Of a stretch of 64,000 nucleotides of DNA, positions 43,756 to 52,802 are shown piece after piece. Origin of the DNA: an uncultured Maritimibacter sp. (GTDB taxonomy: Bacteria > Pseudomonadota > Alphaproteobacteria > Rhodobacterales > Rhodobacteraceae); NCBI GenBank assembly GCA_913063035.1, contig CAJXYS010000004.1, forward strand, positions 41,807-105,806, in the 5' to 3' direction. Numbering within the stretch: the stretch's first letter is position 1; every line of letters begins with the position of its first letter. The notes under the pieces are model-generated. The model searched no databases. It was not told the origin of the DNA and saw nothing but the letters and a program-made list of their open reading frames with translations. Position numbers and translations under genes: made by a program.

Positions 43756-46700
43756 TTACGCCCGCGCCGGCCCCTGGAGCGCGCTGTCCAGCTCGCGGGT
43801 CAGGCGGCGTTCTTCCTCGATACGCGGTTTCGAGAGCCCCGCCAGAAGCAGATAGGCCACCGGCGTCAGGTAAAGCGTGGACAGCGTCGCCAGCCCGAGC
43901 CCGCCGACGATCACCCAGCCGAGCGCCTCGCGCGCCTCGGCGCCGGCGCCGGCCGACAGGATCAGCGGCACGCCGCCCAGCACCGTGGAAACCATGGTCA
44001 TCATCACCGGCCGCAGCCGCACGGTGGACGCCTCGAGGATCGCCTCGCGCACGGCGGCGCCCCGGTCCCGCAGCTGGTTGGCGAACTCGACGATCAGGAT
44101 GCCGTTCTTGGCCATGATCCCGATCAGCATCACCAGCCCGATCTGGCTGTAGACGTTGAGCGACAGACCCGTGAACACCATCGCGAAGACCGCGCAGGCC
44201 AGCCCCAGCGGCACCGTCGCCATGACCACCACCGCCGAGACGAAGCTCTCGAACTGGGCGGCCAGGACCAGCAGCACCACCGCGATGGCGAAGCCGAAGA
44301 TCACCACCAGGCCCGAACTTGTCTGATCGAGCGTCGCGGCCTCGGCCAGCGGCACGATGCGGTTGTCCTCGGCCAGCACCTCGTCGCCGAGACGCCGCAC
44401 CTCGGCCATCGCGTCGCCGAGCGCGAAATCCGGGGTCAGCGAGGCCGTCACCTCGACCGACCGGTTCTGCCCCTCGCGGCCAAGCTCGGGCGCGACGGCG
44501 CGTTCCTGCAGGCGCACGAAGCTTGACATCGGGACCATGGTGCCGTCGCCGGCCTCGACGAAGATATTGCTGAGATCGCCGGGATCGTTCACCGGATCCG
44601 AGGTCGACAGCATCTGGATGTCGTAGCTCAGATCGTCGATGAAGACGGACCCCACCGTGCGTCCGTCGAGCACGGCCCGCAGCGCCTCGCCGAGCCCGGC
44701 GATCTCGACCCCCAGATCGGAGGCCCGCGTGCGGTCCACCTCGATGAAAAGCTGGGGCTGCGTGGTCTCGTAATCGAGGCGCACGGATCCGAAGGCCGGG
44801 TTGTCCTGCATCCGCGCGATCAGCGCGTCGGCCACCTCCGCAAGCTGTCCGTAGCTGCTGCCGGTGATCGCGAAGCTGAGCCCCCGGCCCGCCCCCCGGA
44901 TTCCCAGCGAGTTCGGCTGGATCGCGAAGGCCCGCACCCCGACGATGTCGCGCAGCCCCGCGTTGATCTGGCCCACGATCTCGTTCTGGCTGCGCGCCCG
45001 GTCGCCCCAAGGGGCGAGCGAGAACACCATGAAGCCCCGGTTGTCGGCCCCGAAGCCCGTGATGGAAAAGACGTTCGTGACCTCGCCCGCCTCTTTCAGG
45101 GGCTCGGCCAGCGCCTCGATCTCGCGCATCTTGGCCGTGGTGTAGTCGAGCGACACGCCCTGCGGCGCGCGCACCACCAACAGCGCCACGGCGCGGTCCT
45201 CGCGCGGGGTCAGCTCCTGGCGGATGGAGCCGAACATCATCGCCGCCGTCGTGGCGAACAGAGCCGCCGCCAGCACCACGACGAAGGGCACCGCCAGCGC
45301 CCAACGCAAGGTGGCGGCATAAAGCCCCGCCAGCCGGTTGCCCAGCCAGACCATCGGCCCGCGGGGATCGGCGGCCGGATCGGCCGTCAGAAGCCGGCTT
45401 GCCAGGACCGGGCAAAGCGTCAGCGCGACCAGCGACGACAGCGCCACCGCCATGGCCAGCGTGAAGCCGAACTCGCGGAAGAGCCCGCCCGCCTGCCCCG
45501 GCAGGAAGGACAGCGGCACGAAGACGGCGGCCAGCGTGGCCGTCGTGGTGACCACGGCGAAGAAGACCTGCCGCGTGCCCAGCACCGCGGCGGCGCGCGG
45601 GCCCATCCCGTCGCCCCGGCGGCGCACGATGTTTTCAAGCACCACGATCGCGTCGTCGACGACCATGCCCGTGGCCAGAACCAGCGCCAGCAGCGTCAGG
45701 ATATTGACCGAGAAGCCAACGATGTAGATCGCCGCCAGCGTGCCCACCAGCGCCACCGGCATGGTGAGCGCGGGGATCATGGTGGCGCGCGCGTCGCGCA
45801 GGAAGACGAAGATCACCAGCACGACGATGCCCACCGCCAGCGCCAGGGTCTTCAGCACCTCCTGGATCGCGCCGTTGATGAAGATCGCGTCGTCGGAGGT
45901 GACGAAGATCGACACGTCCTCGGGCAGCGTCTGCGACAGCTCGTCCACCACCGCGCGCACGGCCGCCGAGATCTCGAGCGTGTTCGAGGTCGCCTGCCGG
46001 ATGATGCCCAGCCCGATGCCCGTCTGGCCGTTGGCGCGCAGCACCGTCTCGTCCGGTGCCGGGCCGAGTGTGACCCGGGCGACGTCCCCCACCCGCACGT
46101 CCGGCGCGATGGTCAGCGCCTCGAAGGCCTGCGCCGAAACCACCGTCGCGGTGGTGCGCACGTTGATCGACTGCCGCCCGCCCGAGAGATCGCCCGCCGG
46201 CGCGTCATAGGCCACGTCGGCCAGCGCCCGGCGCAGATCGCCCAGCGTGAGCCCCCGCGCCGCGAGCTGCGCCATGTCGATATCGACGCGGAAGATCGGT
46301 TCGCGATCGCCGTAGATCTGCAGATCCGCCACCCCCTCGACCGAGATCAGCCGGTCCTCGACGCGATCCTGCACGATCCGGGTCAGGTCCTGCGGCGAAC
46401 GGCCCTGCGCGGTGACGGCGACGCGGACCACGGGCTGCGCGTTGTCGTCGGCCTTGACGACCCGCGGCGTCTCGGCGTCGTCCGGCAGCTGCCCGGCGAT
46501 GCGTCCGACCGCGTCCCGCGCGTCGGTCGCGGCCACGTCGATATCGACGTCTTCCTCGAATTCCAGCGTTACCCGGCTGCGCCCGAACCGCGAGGTGGAC
46601 GAGATGCTGCGAATGCCCGGCACGCGTCCCACCGCGCCCTCGATCCGGCCGGTCACGTCCTGGTCGACGCTTTCCGGCGAGGCGCCGGGAAAATCGGTGC

Positions 46701-46875
46701 GGATGGTGACCACCGGGCTGTCGACGTTCGGCAACTCGCGGATTTCGACGCCGAAGAGCGCGGCGATGCCGGACAGGATCAGGAGCGCGCTCAGCACGAG
46801 CGCCAGGATCGGGCGCCGGACGAACAGCGCCGTGCCGGATCCCGCGATCGCGCTGGCCTGGCCGTCGACCTGCAC
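43756..46875 (-). CDS. RND-family multidrug efflux permease
   Basis: A 1039-residue inner-membrane pump of the HAE1 (AcrB/MdtB) family. Twelve transmembrane helices with two large periplasmic loops are evident, and the proton-relay motif is intact in ATGMVVDDAIVVLENIVRR. It should expel hydrophobic compounds with the adaptor upstream. GTG 46875 starts 2 bp after the adaptor stop (TAG-CC-GTG), giving a normal family length; the ORF from 47112 includes shadow sequence. No outer-membrane channel gene is adjacent, so an unlinked TolC must serve. Confidence 0.93.
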   Translation of the reverse strand: MQVDGQASAIAGSGTALFVRRPILALVLSALLILSGIAALFGVEIRELPNVDSPVVTIRTDFPGASPESVDQDVTGRIEGAVGRVPGIRSISSTSRFGRSRVTLEFEEDVDIDVAATDARDAVGRIAGQLPDDAETPRVVKADDNAQPVVRVAVTAQGRSPQDLTRIVQDRVEDRLISVEGVADLQIYGDREPIFRVDIDMAQLAARGLTLGDLRRALADVAYDAPAGDLSGGRQSINVRTTATVVSAQAFEALTIAPDVRVGDVARVTLGPAPDETVLRANGQTGIGLGIIRQATSNTLEISAAVRAVVDELSQTLPEDVSIFVTSDDAIFINGAIQEVLKTLALAVGIVVLVIFVFLRDARATMIPALTMPVALVGTLAAIYIVGFSVNILTLLALVLATGMVVDDAIVVLENIVRRRGDGMGPRAAAVLGTRQVFFAVVTTTATLAAVFVPLSFLPGQAGGLFREFGFTLAMAVALSSLVALTLCPVLASRLLTADPAADPRGPMVWLGNRLAGLYAATLRWALAVPFVVVLAAALFATTAAMMFGSIRQELTPREDRAVALLVVRAPQGVSLDYTTAKMREIEALAEPLKEAGEVTNVFSITGFGADNRGFMVFSLAPWGDRARSQNEIVGQINAGLRDIVGVRAFAIQPNSLGIRGAGRGLSFAITGSSYGQLAEVADALIARMQDNPAFGSVRLDYETTQPQLFIEVDRTRASDLGVEIAGLGEALRAVLDGRTVGSVFIDDLSYDIQMLSTSDPVNDPGDLSNIFVEAGDGTMVPMSSFVRLQERAVAPELGREGQNRSVEVTASLTPDFALGDAMAEVRRLGDEVLAEDNRIVPLAEAATLDQTSSGLVVIFGFAIAVVLLVLAAQFESFVSAVVVMATVPLGLACAVFAMVFTGLSLNVYSQIGLVMLIGIMAKNGILIVEFANQLRDRGAAVREAILEASTVRLRPVMMTMVSTVLGGVPLILSAGAGAEAREALGWVIVGGLGLATLSTLYLTPVAYLLLAGLSKPRIEEERRLTRELDSALQGPARA

Positions 46876-46877
46876 GG

Positions 46878-48038
46878 CTAGAGCCTCGCCCGGCCGCCGG
46901 GGATGGCCGCCCCCGCCGCGGTCCGGTCGGAGACCACGCTGACCGCCGCCCCCGGGCGCAGGTTCTGCACGCCCTCGGTGACGACAAGCTCGCCCGTCGC
47001 GAGATCGGCCTCGACCACCACGCTGTCGGCGTTGCGCTGGCGGATGGTGATCGGCACCCGCGCCGCCTTGCCCTCGCGCACGACCCAGACATAGGAGCCC
47101 TCGCTCGACCATTGCACCGACAAGGGATCGACCACCGGCAGCGTCTCGCCGGGAAACCGCATCTCGACCTTGAAGGCCATGCCGGCGCGCAGCCGGTCCT
47201 CGGCATTGGCCACGCGTCCCTGCAGGCGCAGGGTGCGGCTGGCGCTGTCGACGACGTTGTCGATGGCGCTGATCTGGCCGGTGAGGCGCAGGTCCGGGAT
47301 GCCCAGCGGTCGCGCCGTGATCTCGCTGCCGAGCGCGATCTGCCCCACGACGCGTTCCGGCACGCGGAAATCGATCAGGATCGCCGACCGGTCGGTGATC
47401 GTCCCGATCGCGTCCTGGCTCGAGAGCCGGTCACCCACCGCCACGTCCAGCACGCCCACCCAGCCCGAGATCGGCGCGCGCACGGTGCGCTGGTCGAGAT
47501 CGTATTCCGCCTGGTCACGCTCCAGCTCCGCGGTGCGCAGCGCCAGCCGGGCCTCGCGCAGCCGCACCTGCGTGACGGCCCCGGTGTCGCCGAGGCGTTC
47601 CAGCCGCGCGGCCTCCTCCCGCGCCTCGTCCAGCATCAGCCGGGCGCGCTCGAGCGCGATCCGCTCGGCCTCCGCGTCGAACCGGAGCACGACGTCGCCT
47701 TCCTCCACATAGCTGCCGCCCTCGAGCGGCATCGCGCGGATCTGGCCCGACACCTCCGGGCGCAGGGTGACCGAGCGCAGCGCGTGCCCGTCGCCGATCG
47801 CCTCGATGCGGTCGTCGACCGCGCCCGCCGTCACCGCGGCCACGACGACCTGCGCTGGACCGCCGCCGCCCCAGCCGCGGCCCTCGCCATCCTCGGCGGT
47901 CGCGACCTCGATGCCCAGCAGGTCGGTCAGGCCGAGGCGCTCCAGCACCGGGCCGGCGGCCGGGACATAGGCCGCCCAGACATAGATCACGGCCGCCAGC
48001 AAGGCGCCGCCCAGAAGGATTTGCCGGATTACAGCCAT
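46878..48038 (-). CDS. RND efflux periplasmic adaptor
   Basis: A 386-residue membrane-fusion protein. An N-terminal hydrophobic anchor (about 4-26) is followed by lipoyl halves (VTLRPEVSGQIRAMPLEGGSYVEEGDVVLRFD and RTVRAPISGWVGVLDVAVGDRL), a short hairpin between them, a beta-barrel and the membrane-proximal domain. A glycine-rich insertion EGRGWGGGGP near residue 65 precedes the barrel. ATG 48038 has AAAGGA about 7 bp upstream, with the 48086 start not needed. It is 2 bp upstream of the pump gene and therefore co-translated with it. Confidence 0.92.
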   Translation of the reverse strand: MAVIRQILLGGALLAAVIYVWAAYVPAAGPVLERLGLTDLLGIEVATAEDGEGRGWGGGGPAQVVVAAVTAGAVDDRIEAIGDGHALRSVTLRPEVSGQIRAMPLEGGSYVEEGDVVLRFDAEAERIALERARLMLDEAREEAARLERLGDTGAVTQVRLREARLALRTAELERDQAEYDLDQRTVRAPISGWVGVLDVAVGDRLSSQDAIGTITDRSAILIDFRVPERVVGQIALGSEITARPLGIPDLRLTGQISAIDNVVDSASRTLRLQGRVANAEDRLRAGMAFKVEMRFPGETLPVVDPLSVQWSSEGSYVWVVREGKAARVPITIRQRNADSVVVEADLATGELVVTEGVQNLRPGAAVSVVSDRTAAGAAIPGGRARL

Positions 48039-48132
48039 TCTCGTTCCTTTGACACGGAAAAGTAATGCACCGGGCATCGCTGTCACTCAATATCACGAAA
48101 ACGCGACATGCACCGCCGACCGGCAGGACGCG

Positions 48133-49569
48133 TCAGCCGGAAAACAGCGGGAAAGATACCCCCAGCGCCCAGGCCAGCACCAGCCCCAGCACGAGGCCGG
48201 GCGCCAGCGGGCCGGACCGCCGGCTCGCCGCGTGGCCCATCGTGCCGAAGACGAGGTAGAACAGGACGATCACGGGCGCGATCATCAGCAGGAAGAACAG
48301 CCCTTCGAAATCCAGCGCCACCCCGAACCCGAGCGATGCAAGGAACGCGCCGTGCAGCAGCAGACGGCGCCCGCGCCCCGCCGCGTGCCCGAGCCGCGCA
48401 TCGGCCAGGAAAAAGGGCACGGCGCCCAGGACGAGGACGAGGATGATCGCGGCGCGCTCCGCCGTCGGCCAGAAATTCGCGGCATAGCGATCCAGCGCGA
48501 CGCCGATCAGAAGGCTCGCCCCCCCGAGCAGCAGGATCGCCGGTAGCGACACGCCGCCCCAGCGCACCCCCCAGACCCGAAGGAGGACGATCTGCACCGC
48601 CGCGTAGATCCCGAGATGCAGCGCCAGGTAGTCGGCCACCAGCACGGGCAGGGCCGCGACCGGCAGCGCCAGGGCCAGCGGCGGCGCGGCCAGCGCCGGC
48701 AACGCGGTGACGGCCAGCAGCCGCCGCCAGCCCAGATCGACGGCGGCGACGGGCACGACCGGCAGCCGCCGCGCCAGCCCGCCGAAAAGCAGCGCCAGCC
48801 CCGCGACGAGCCCGATGATCGCGTGGCCGGTCGGCAGGATGGCCGTGTCAGAGCTGCGCCCGTAGGCCTGGTCCAGCCAGTCGAGCGCCGCGCGTCGGCC
48901 GGCCCTGCTCTGCAGCACGGAGACGTGTTCGGTCCAGGGGGCGACGACGGCGCGGCGGGTAACCGGCCCGGCGGTGGCCGTCAGGCCCGGCTCGGCGGCG
49001 GGATCGACCATTTTCACCGCCTCCCGCGCGAAATCGCGCAGGCCCGGCTCCCACTGGCCGGTGACCAGGAGCAGCGTTCGCGGGGTGGTTGCGTCGATCT
49101 CGCGCGAAAAGGCCGAGATCAGCACCACGGGCCCGGTATCCGCGCGCCCGGCGGCGACCCGCACCAGGATATCCGTGGCCATCGAATGCCCGATCAGCGC
49201 CACGGGCACATTATCCGCGCCGACGGCGTCGATCACCTTTTCCGCCTGCGCGGCCAGCAGCCGCGTGGTCCCGTCGATCGCGGCCAGGTCGCCCGACATC
49301 GGCACCGGGTGCCGCCCGTGGCCGAGGAAGTCGAAGCTGTGCACCCGGTAGCCCGCGCGGGCCAGCGGCAGCGCGTAGCCCTGCATCATCTGCGACGAGC
49401 CCGCGAAGCCATGGGCGATCACGACCGCCGGCCCGTCGGCCCCGGGGCGGGCGAGAACGGTCACCGGGGTCTCACCGACCCGGGTGGCGGATATCTCCAC
49501 GCCGGACCGGGCCCGTTCCAGCACCCAGAGCGAGCCCACGATCAGCACCAGTGCGACCATCCCCCTCAT
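48133..49569 (-). CDS. Alpha/beta-hydrolase with a C-terminal multi-pass membrane domain
   Basis: A 478-residue protein. An N-terminal hydrophobic segment (about 4-17) precedes an alpha/beta-hydrolase fold (about 35-215). The oxyanion HG is in VVIAHGFAG, the strand GYRVHSFDFLGHGRHPVP is family-typical, and the nucleophile elbow is GHSMA with Ser129, where the last glycine of GxSxG is alanine. From about 245 to the end there are about eight hydrophobic segments that I do not recognise. Periplasmic or lumenal placement of the hydrolase is likely from the leading helix. Substrate unknown; lipid or ester processing in the envelope is the plausible reading. Confidence 0.7.
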   Translation of the reverse strand: MRGMVALVLIVGSLWVLERARSGVEISATRVGETPVTVLARPGADGPAVVIAHGFAGSSQMMQGYALPLARAGYRVHSFDFLGHGRHPVPMSGDLAAIDGTTRLLAAQAEKVIDAVGADNVPVALIGHSMATDILVRVAAGRADTGPVVLISAFSREIDATTPRTLLLVTGQWEPGLRDFAREAVKMVDPAAEPGLTATAGPVTRRAVVAPWTEHVSVLQSRAGRRAALDWLDQAYGRSSDTAILPTGHAIIGLVAGLALLFGGLARRLPVVPVAAVDLGWRRLLAVTALPALAAPPLALALPVAALPVLVADYLALHLGIYAAVQIVLLRVWGVRWGGVSLPAILLLGGASLLIGVALDRYAANFWPTAERAAIILVLVLGAVPFFLADARLGHAAGRGRRLLLHGAFLASLGFGVALDFEGLFFLLMIAPVIVLFYLVFGTMGHAASRRSGPLAPGLVLGLVLAWALGVSFPLFSG

Positions 49570-49626
49570 CGGGGGCCTTGCGGCATCGCCGCGGGCCGAG
49601 GATCGCGGAACCGCCGGCGCACGGCG

Positions 49627-50250
49627 TCAGCCGATCTCTGCCAGCAGCCAGCGCGCCAGATCGCCCAGCAGCACGGCACCGGCCGCGTCGAAGGCGGCGA
49701 CGACCGCGCCGACCTCGGTCGAGGCCGCGTCGCGCGTGACCGCGAAGGTCCGGGCCGCGATCACCCGCGCATCCCGGTCGTCGACAAGGCGGGCGACCAG
49801 GCGCAGGCGCACCGTCGCGCCGGCCATGTCCGCGCCGGTCTCGGCCTGGAAATCCGTGAGTTCGGTCAGAACCGCGTAATCGCCCGTCGTGCCGACCGGG
49901 CGGCGCGCGACCGAACCGAACGCGCCGGTTTCCGACAGGTGCCGCAGGATCATCGTCTGCAGCATTTCCGGCGCCGGATCCGCCCAGCGCGCACCGGGCA
50001 GGTATTCCACCTGCAGCGGCTGCGGCCGGATCATGATCCGGTCGGTGGCCAGCGCCCCGCTGGCCATCGGTTCGGCGACGACAAGCTCCGCGCCGCGCCG
50101 CGGACCCGCGGCGGGGCGTGCCGCGGGGGTGGCAAGCTCGTAGATCGCCAGCGGCTCGGACGCGTCCTGCAAGGCGGAAATCGCGGTACAGCCCGGCAGG
50201 GCCAGCGCCAGCAGAATTGCGAGAAAGGGAAACTTACCCAGCATGAACAT
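49627..50250 (-). CDS. ABC-type transport auxiliary lipoprotein (PqiC/MlaB-adjacent type)
   Basis: A 207-residue lipoprotein. The signal ends in the lipobox LALPGC at about residue 21. The mature part matches the auxiliary component of MCE transport systems: IYELATPAA, then DRIMIRPQPLQVEYLPGARWADPAPEMLQTMILRHLSETGAF, ending near AGAVLLGDLARWLL. It should sit in the outer membrane and receive lipid from the MCE protein. ATG 50250 is used; ATG 50244 is possible. It is separated by only 3 bp from the MCE gene stop at 50254. Confidence 0.85.
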   Translation of the reverse strand: MFMLGKFPFLAILLALALPGCTAISALQDASEPLAIYELATPAARPAAGPRRGAELVVAEPMASGALATDRIMIRPQPLQVEYLPGARWADPAPEMLQTMILRHLSETGAFGSVARRPVGTTGDYAVLTELTDFQAETGADMAGATVRLRLVARLVDDRDARVIAARTFAVTRDAASTEVGAVVAAFDAAGAVLLGDLARWLLAEIG

Positions 50251-50253
50251 GCC

Positions 50254-51993
50254 TCATCGTCTGAATTCGGGGGCGCGCGGGTCGAGGAAGAATCGGCTCG
50301 GGTTTCGGCGGATCTGTTCGACGAGCGCGTCGAGATTGTCGACCAGCGCGCGGATCTCGACGGAGAGCCGCGTGTATTGCGGCAGCGCCTCGTCGGCGAA
50401 GCTGCGCACCTGCGGTCCGCTCGACTGGGCGACCTGTTCGACCTCGGCGAAAGCCGCCCGCGCCGAGCGGCTGGCCGCGCGCAACTCCTCGGCGACGGCC
50501 GGTATCTCGTCGGCAACGCCGCCGACGGCGGTCTCGAGTTCGGTCAGCGTGGTCTCGAGTCCCGCGACGATACCGGCCATGTCCTCGTTGATGACCCGAT
50601 CCGCCCCGGTGAAGGCGCGTTCGGCCGCGCCCAGCGCGCGGTCGCCCGTCTCCAGCGCCCCGTTGATGGCCGCGAGGGTGTCGTTGGCCCGCTCAAAGGT
50701 TCCGCGCGCGGCGGCCAGCGTCTCGTCCGCGGACCCGGTCAGCCCGTCCAGCCGGCCCGAGGCATCCGAGAGATCGGCGCCGACCCGGTCGACGACCTCG
50801 GCGGCGCGGGCCGCGGCCCCGCGCACCTCGTCCATCAGCGCCGGCAGATCGCTCCCGGCGGTGTCGCCGAGCGACCGGATCACCGCGGTCGCCTCGGTCG
50901 TGGCCACCCGCAATTCGCGGATCAGCGGGGTCGCGTCCTCGGCCAGGAGCCCGTCGAAGCGCAGCGCGGCCGCGTCGACCGTGCCCAGCGTCTGCTCGAT
51001 GCGGGCGATCAGCGCATCGGTCGCCGAAAGCGTCTGCCGTGCCTCGGTCAGGCGCGCCGTCGCCGCCCTGCCGGTCTCGGCATAGGTGTCGATCAGCGTC
51101 TCGGCCCGGTCGCCGAAGCGCGCGACGCGCGTTTCGATATCGGTGACCGACCGCCCGAGCGCCTCCGTCGCGGGGCCGAGATCCTCGGTGATATAGCGAT
51201 CGAGGGTCGCGATGGTGTCCCCGGCGTCGGTCAGGGTTCCCGACCCCTGCGCCAGCACCCCCCGCGCCTCTTCCGACAGCGTGCCGAAGGATCGGATCGT
51301 CGTCTCGGCCTCGGCCAGCGCCCCCGAGATATCGCCCGTCAGCGCATCGAGCGTGGAGTTGAACCGCTCGATCTGGCCCGCGAAGCCGGAGACGGAGCCG
51401 GTGACCGTCGAGAAATCCTCGAGCGCGGTGGCGAACTCTGCCGAGGCGCCCTCGACGTTCTGGAGGATCGTATCGACCCGCCGGCGGTTCTCGCCGCCCA
51501 GCAATTCGCGCAACTCGCGCACGACGCCCAGCGTCTCGGCGAGGATCTCGGGCGCGTCCTGGGAGAGCGTCTGCAACACCGACCGGCCCGCCTCGATCTC
51601 GGGCACGTCCGCATCCGAGGTCTCGGCCAGCAGGGGCGCCTCGGGCGAGCCGGGGCTGATCCCGACGAAGGAAACGCCGGTGACGCCCTGCGCCTCGATG
51701 GTGGCGGTGCTGTCGGTGCGCACCGGGGTCCCGGCCTCCACCTCGATTCTTACCCGCACGCGGCCGTCGTTTTCCGGCGACAGCCGGATCCCCACCACCT
51801 GCCCCACGGGGAAGCCGGCATAGCGGACGTCCGAGGCTTCGCTCAGGCCGGACACGCTTTCGAAATCGATGTCGTAATAGGCGAACTGCCGGTCGAGCTC
51901 GACGCGTGCGAACCACAGGAAGAACCCCAGCAGGCCGAGGAACCCCGCAACCGCGAAAGCGCCGACGAGAATGTAGTTCGCGCGGGTTTCCAT
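50254..51993 (-). CDS. MCE/MlaD-family periplasmic lipid-transport protein
   Basis: A 579-residue protein. One transmembrane helix (about 7-28) anchors it, followed by an MCE domain (about 36-115) with VSGLSEASDVRYAGFPVGQVVGI and GVTGVSFVGI. The rest is a long coiled coil rich in Ala, Glu, Thr and Leu, typical of tube-forming MCE proteins that bridge the periplasm. ATG 51993 with AGGCTGAC upstream is preferred over 52080. It lies 2 bp after the ATPase gene and 3 bp before the lipoprotein gene in a tightly packed operon. Probable role: phospholipid trafficking between membranes. Confidence 0.93.
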   Translation of the reverse strand: METRANYILVGAFAVAGFLGLLGFFLWFARVELDRQFAYYDIDFESVSGLSEASDVRYAGFPVGQVVGIRLSPENDGRVRVRIEVEAGTPVRTDSTATIEAQGVTGVSFVGISPGSPEAPLLAETSDADVPEIEAGRSVLQTLSQDAPEILAETLGVVRELRELLGGENRRRVDTILQNVEGASAEFATALEDFSTVTGSVSGFAGQIERFNSTLDALTGDISGALAEAETTIRSFGTLSEEARGVLAQGSGTLTDAGDTIATLDRYITEDLGPATEALGRSVTDIETRVARFGDRAETLIDTYAETGRAATARLTEARQTLSATDALIARIEQTLGTVDAAALRFDGLLAEDATPLIRELRVATTEATAVIRSLGDTAGSDLPALMDEVRGAAARAAEVVDRVGADLSDASGRLDGLTGSADETLAAARGTFERANDTLAAINGALETGDRALGAAERAFTGADRVINEDMAGIVAGLETTLTELETAVGGVADEIPAVAEELRAASRSARAAFAEVEQVAQSSGPQVRSFADEALPQYTRLSVEIRALVDNLDALVEQIRRNPSRFFLDPRAPEFRR

Positions 51994-51995
51994 CG

Positions 51996-52802
51996 TCAGC
52001 CTTTCTCGGTTGCCGCGTCCGCCCCGGGGGCTTCGAAGGCGGCACGGGCACGGGGCCCATGGAAATAGTCCTGAACCCAAGGATGGTCGACGGCCAGCAT
52101 GTCACGCAAGCCGCCGGTGACCAGGACCTTTCGCTCGGCCAGCACGGCGATGCGGTCGCAGATCGCGTGCAGCGTATCCAGATCATGGGTGACGAGGAAG
52201 ACCGTCAGCCCCAGCGCCTGGCGCAATTTCAGGATGAGCTGGTCGAAGTCCGCCGCGCCGATCGGGTCGAGTCCGGCGGTCGGCTCGTCCAGAAAGACGA
52301 TATCCGGATCGAGCGCCAGCGCCCGGGCGAGGCCCGCGCGTTTGCGCATGCCGCCCGACAGTTCCGACGGGTACTTGTCGCCGGCGGTATAGGGCAGCCC
52401 CACCAGCGCGATCTTCAGGTCCGCGAGCTGTCGGCGGATCTCGGGCGCGAGCCCTTCCACCGCCCGGAGCGGCACCTCGACATTCTCGCGCACCGTGAGC
52501 GACGAGAAGAGCGCGCCGTCCTGGAACAGCACGCCCCAGCGCTCGTCGAGCCGGGCGCGCGCCGCGGCATCCCCGGACAGCACGTCGACCCCGAAGACCT
52601 CGATCGACCCGGCGGCCGGTCGCTGCAACCCGACGATCGAACGCAGCAGCACCGATTTGCCCGTGCCCGACCCGCCGACGATCCCGAGCACCTCGCCCCG
52701 CCGGACATCGAGATCGAGCCCCTCATGCACGACGTGATCGCCGAACTGGGTGCGCAGGCCGCGCACGCGGATCACCGCCTCGGGCGCGTCCGGCCGGCTC
52801 AC
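51996..52802 (-). CDS. MlaF-like ABC ATPase for the MCE system
   Basis: A 268-residue nucleotide-binding protein. Walker A GGSGTGKS, Q loop VLFQDGALFSSLTV, signature LSGGMRKR, Walker B IVFLDEPTAGLD and the switch H in VTHD are intact. LSGGM and the MRKRAGLARAL wording are typical of MlaF. Translation begins at GTG 52802, overlapping the permease stop as GTGA, so the long reading from 54284 is rejected. The C terminus PWVQDYFHGPRARAAF resembles the MlaF tail that wraps MlaB. Confidence 0.92.
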   Translation of the reverse strand: MSRPDAPEAVIRVRGLRTQFGDHVVHEGLDLDVRRGEVLGIVGGSGTGKSVLLRSIVGLQRPAAGSIEVFGVDVLSGDAAARARLDERWGVLFQDGALFSSLTVRENVEVPLRAVEGLAPEIRRQLADLKIALVGLPYTAGDKYPSELSGGMRKRAGLARALALDPDIVFLDEPTAGLDPIGAADFDQLILKLRQALGLTVFLVTHDLDTLHAICDRIAVLAERKVLVTGGLRDMLAVDHPWVQDYFHGPRARAAFEAPGADAATEKG

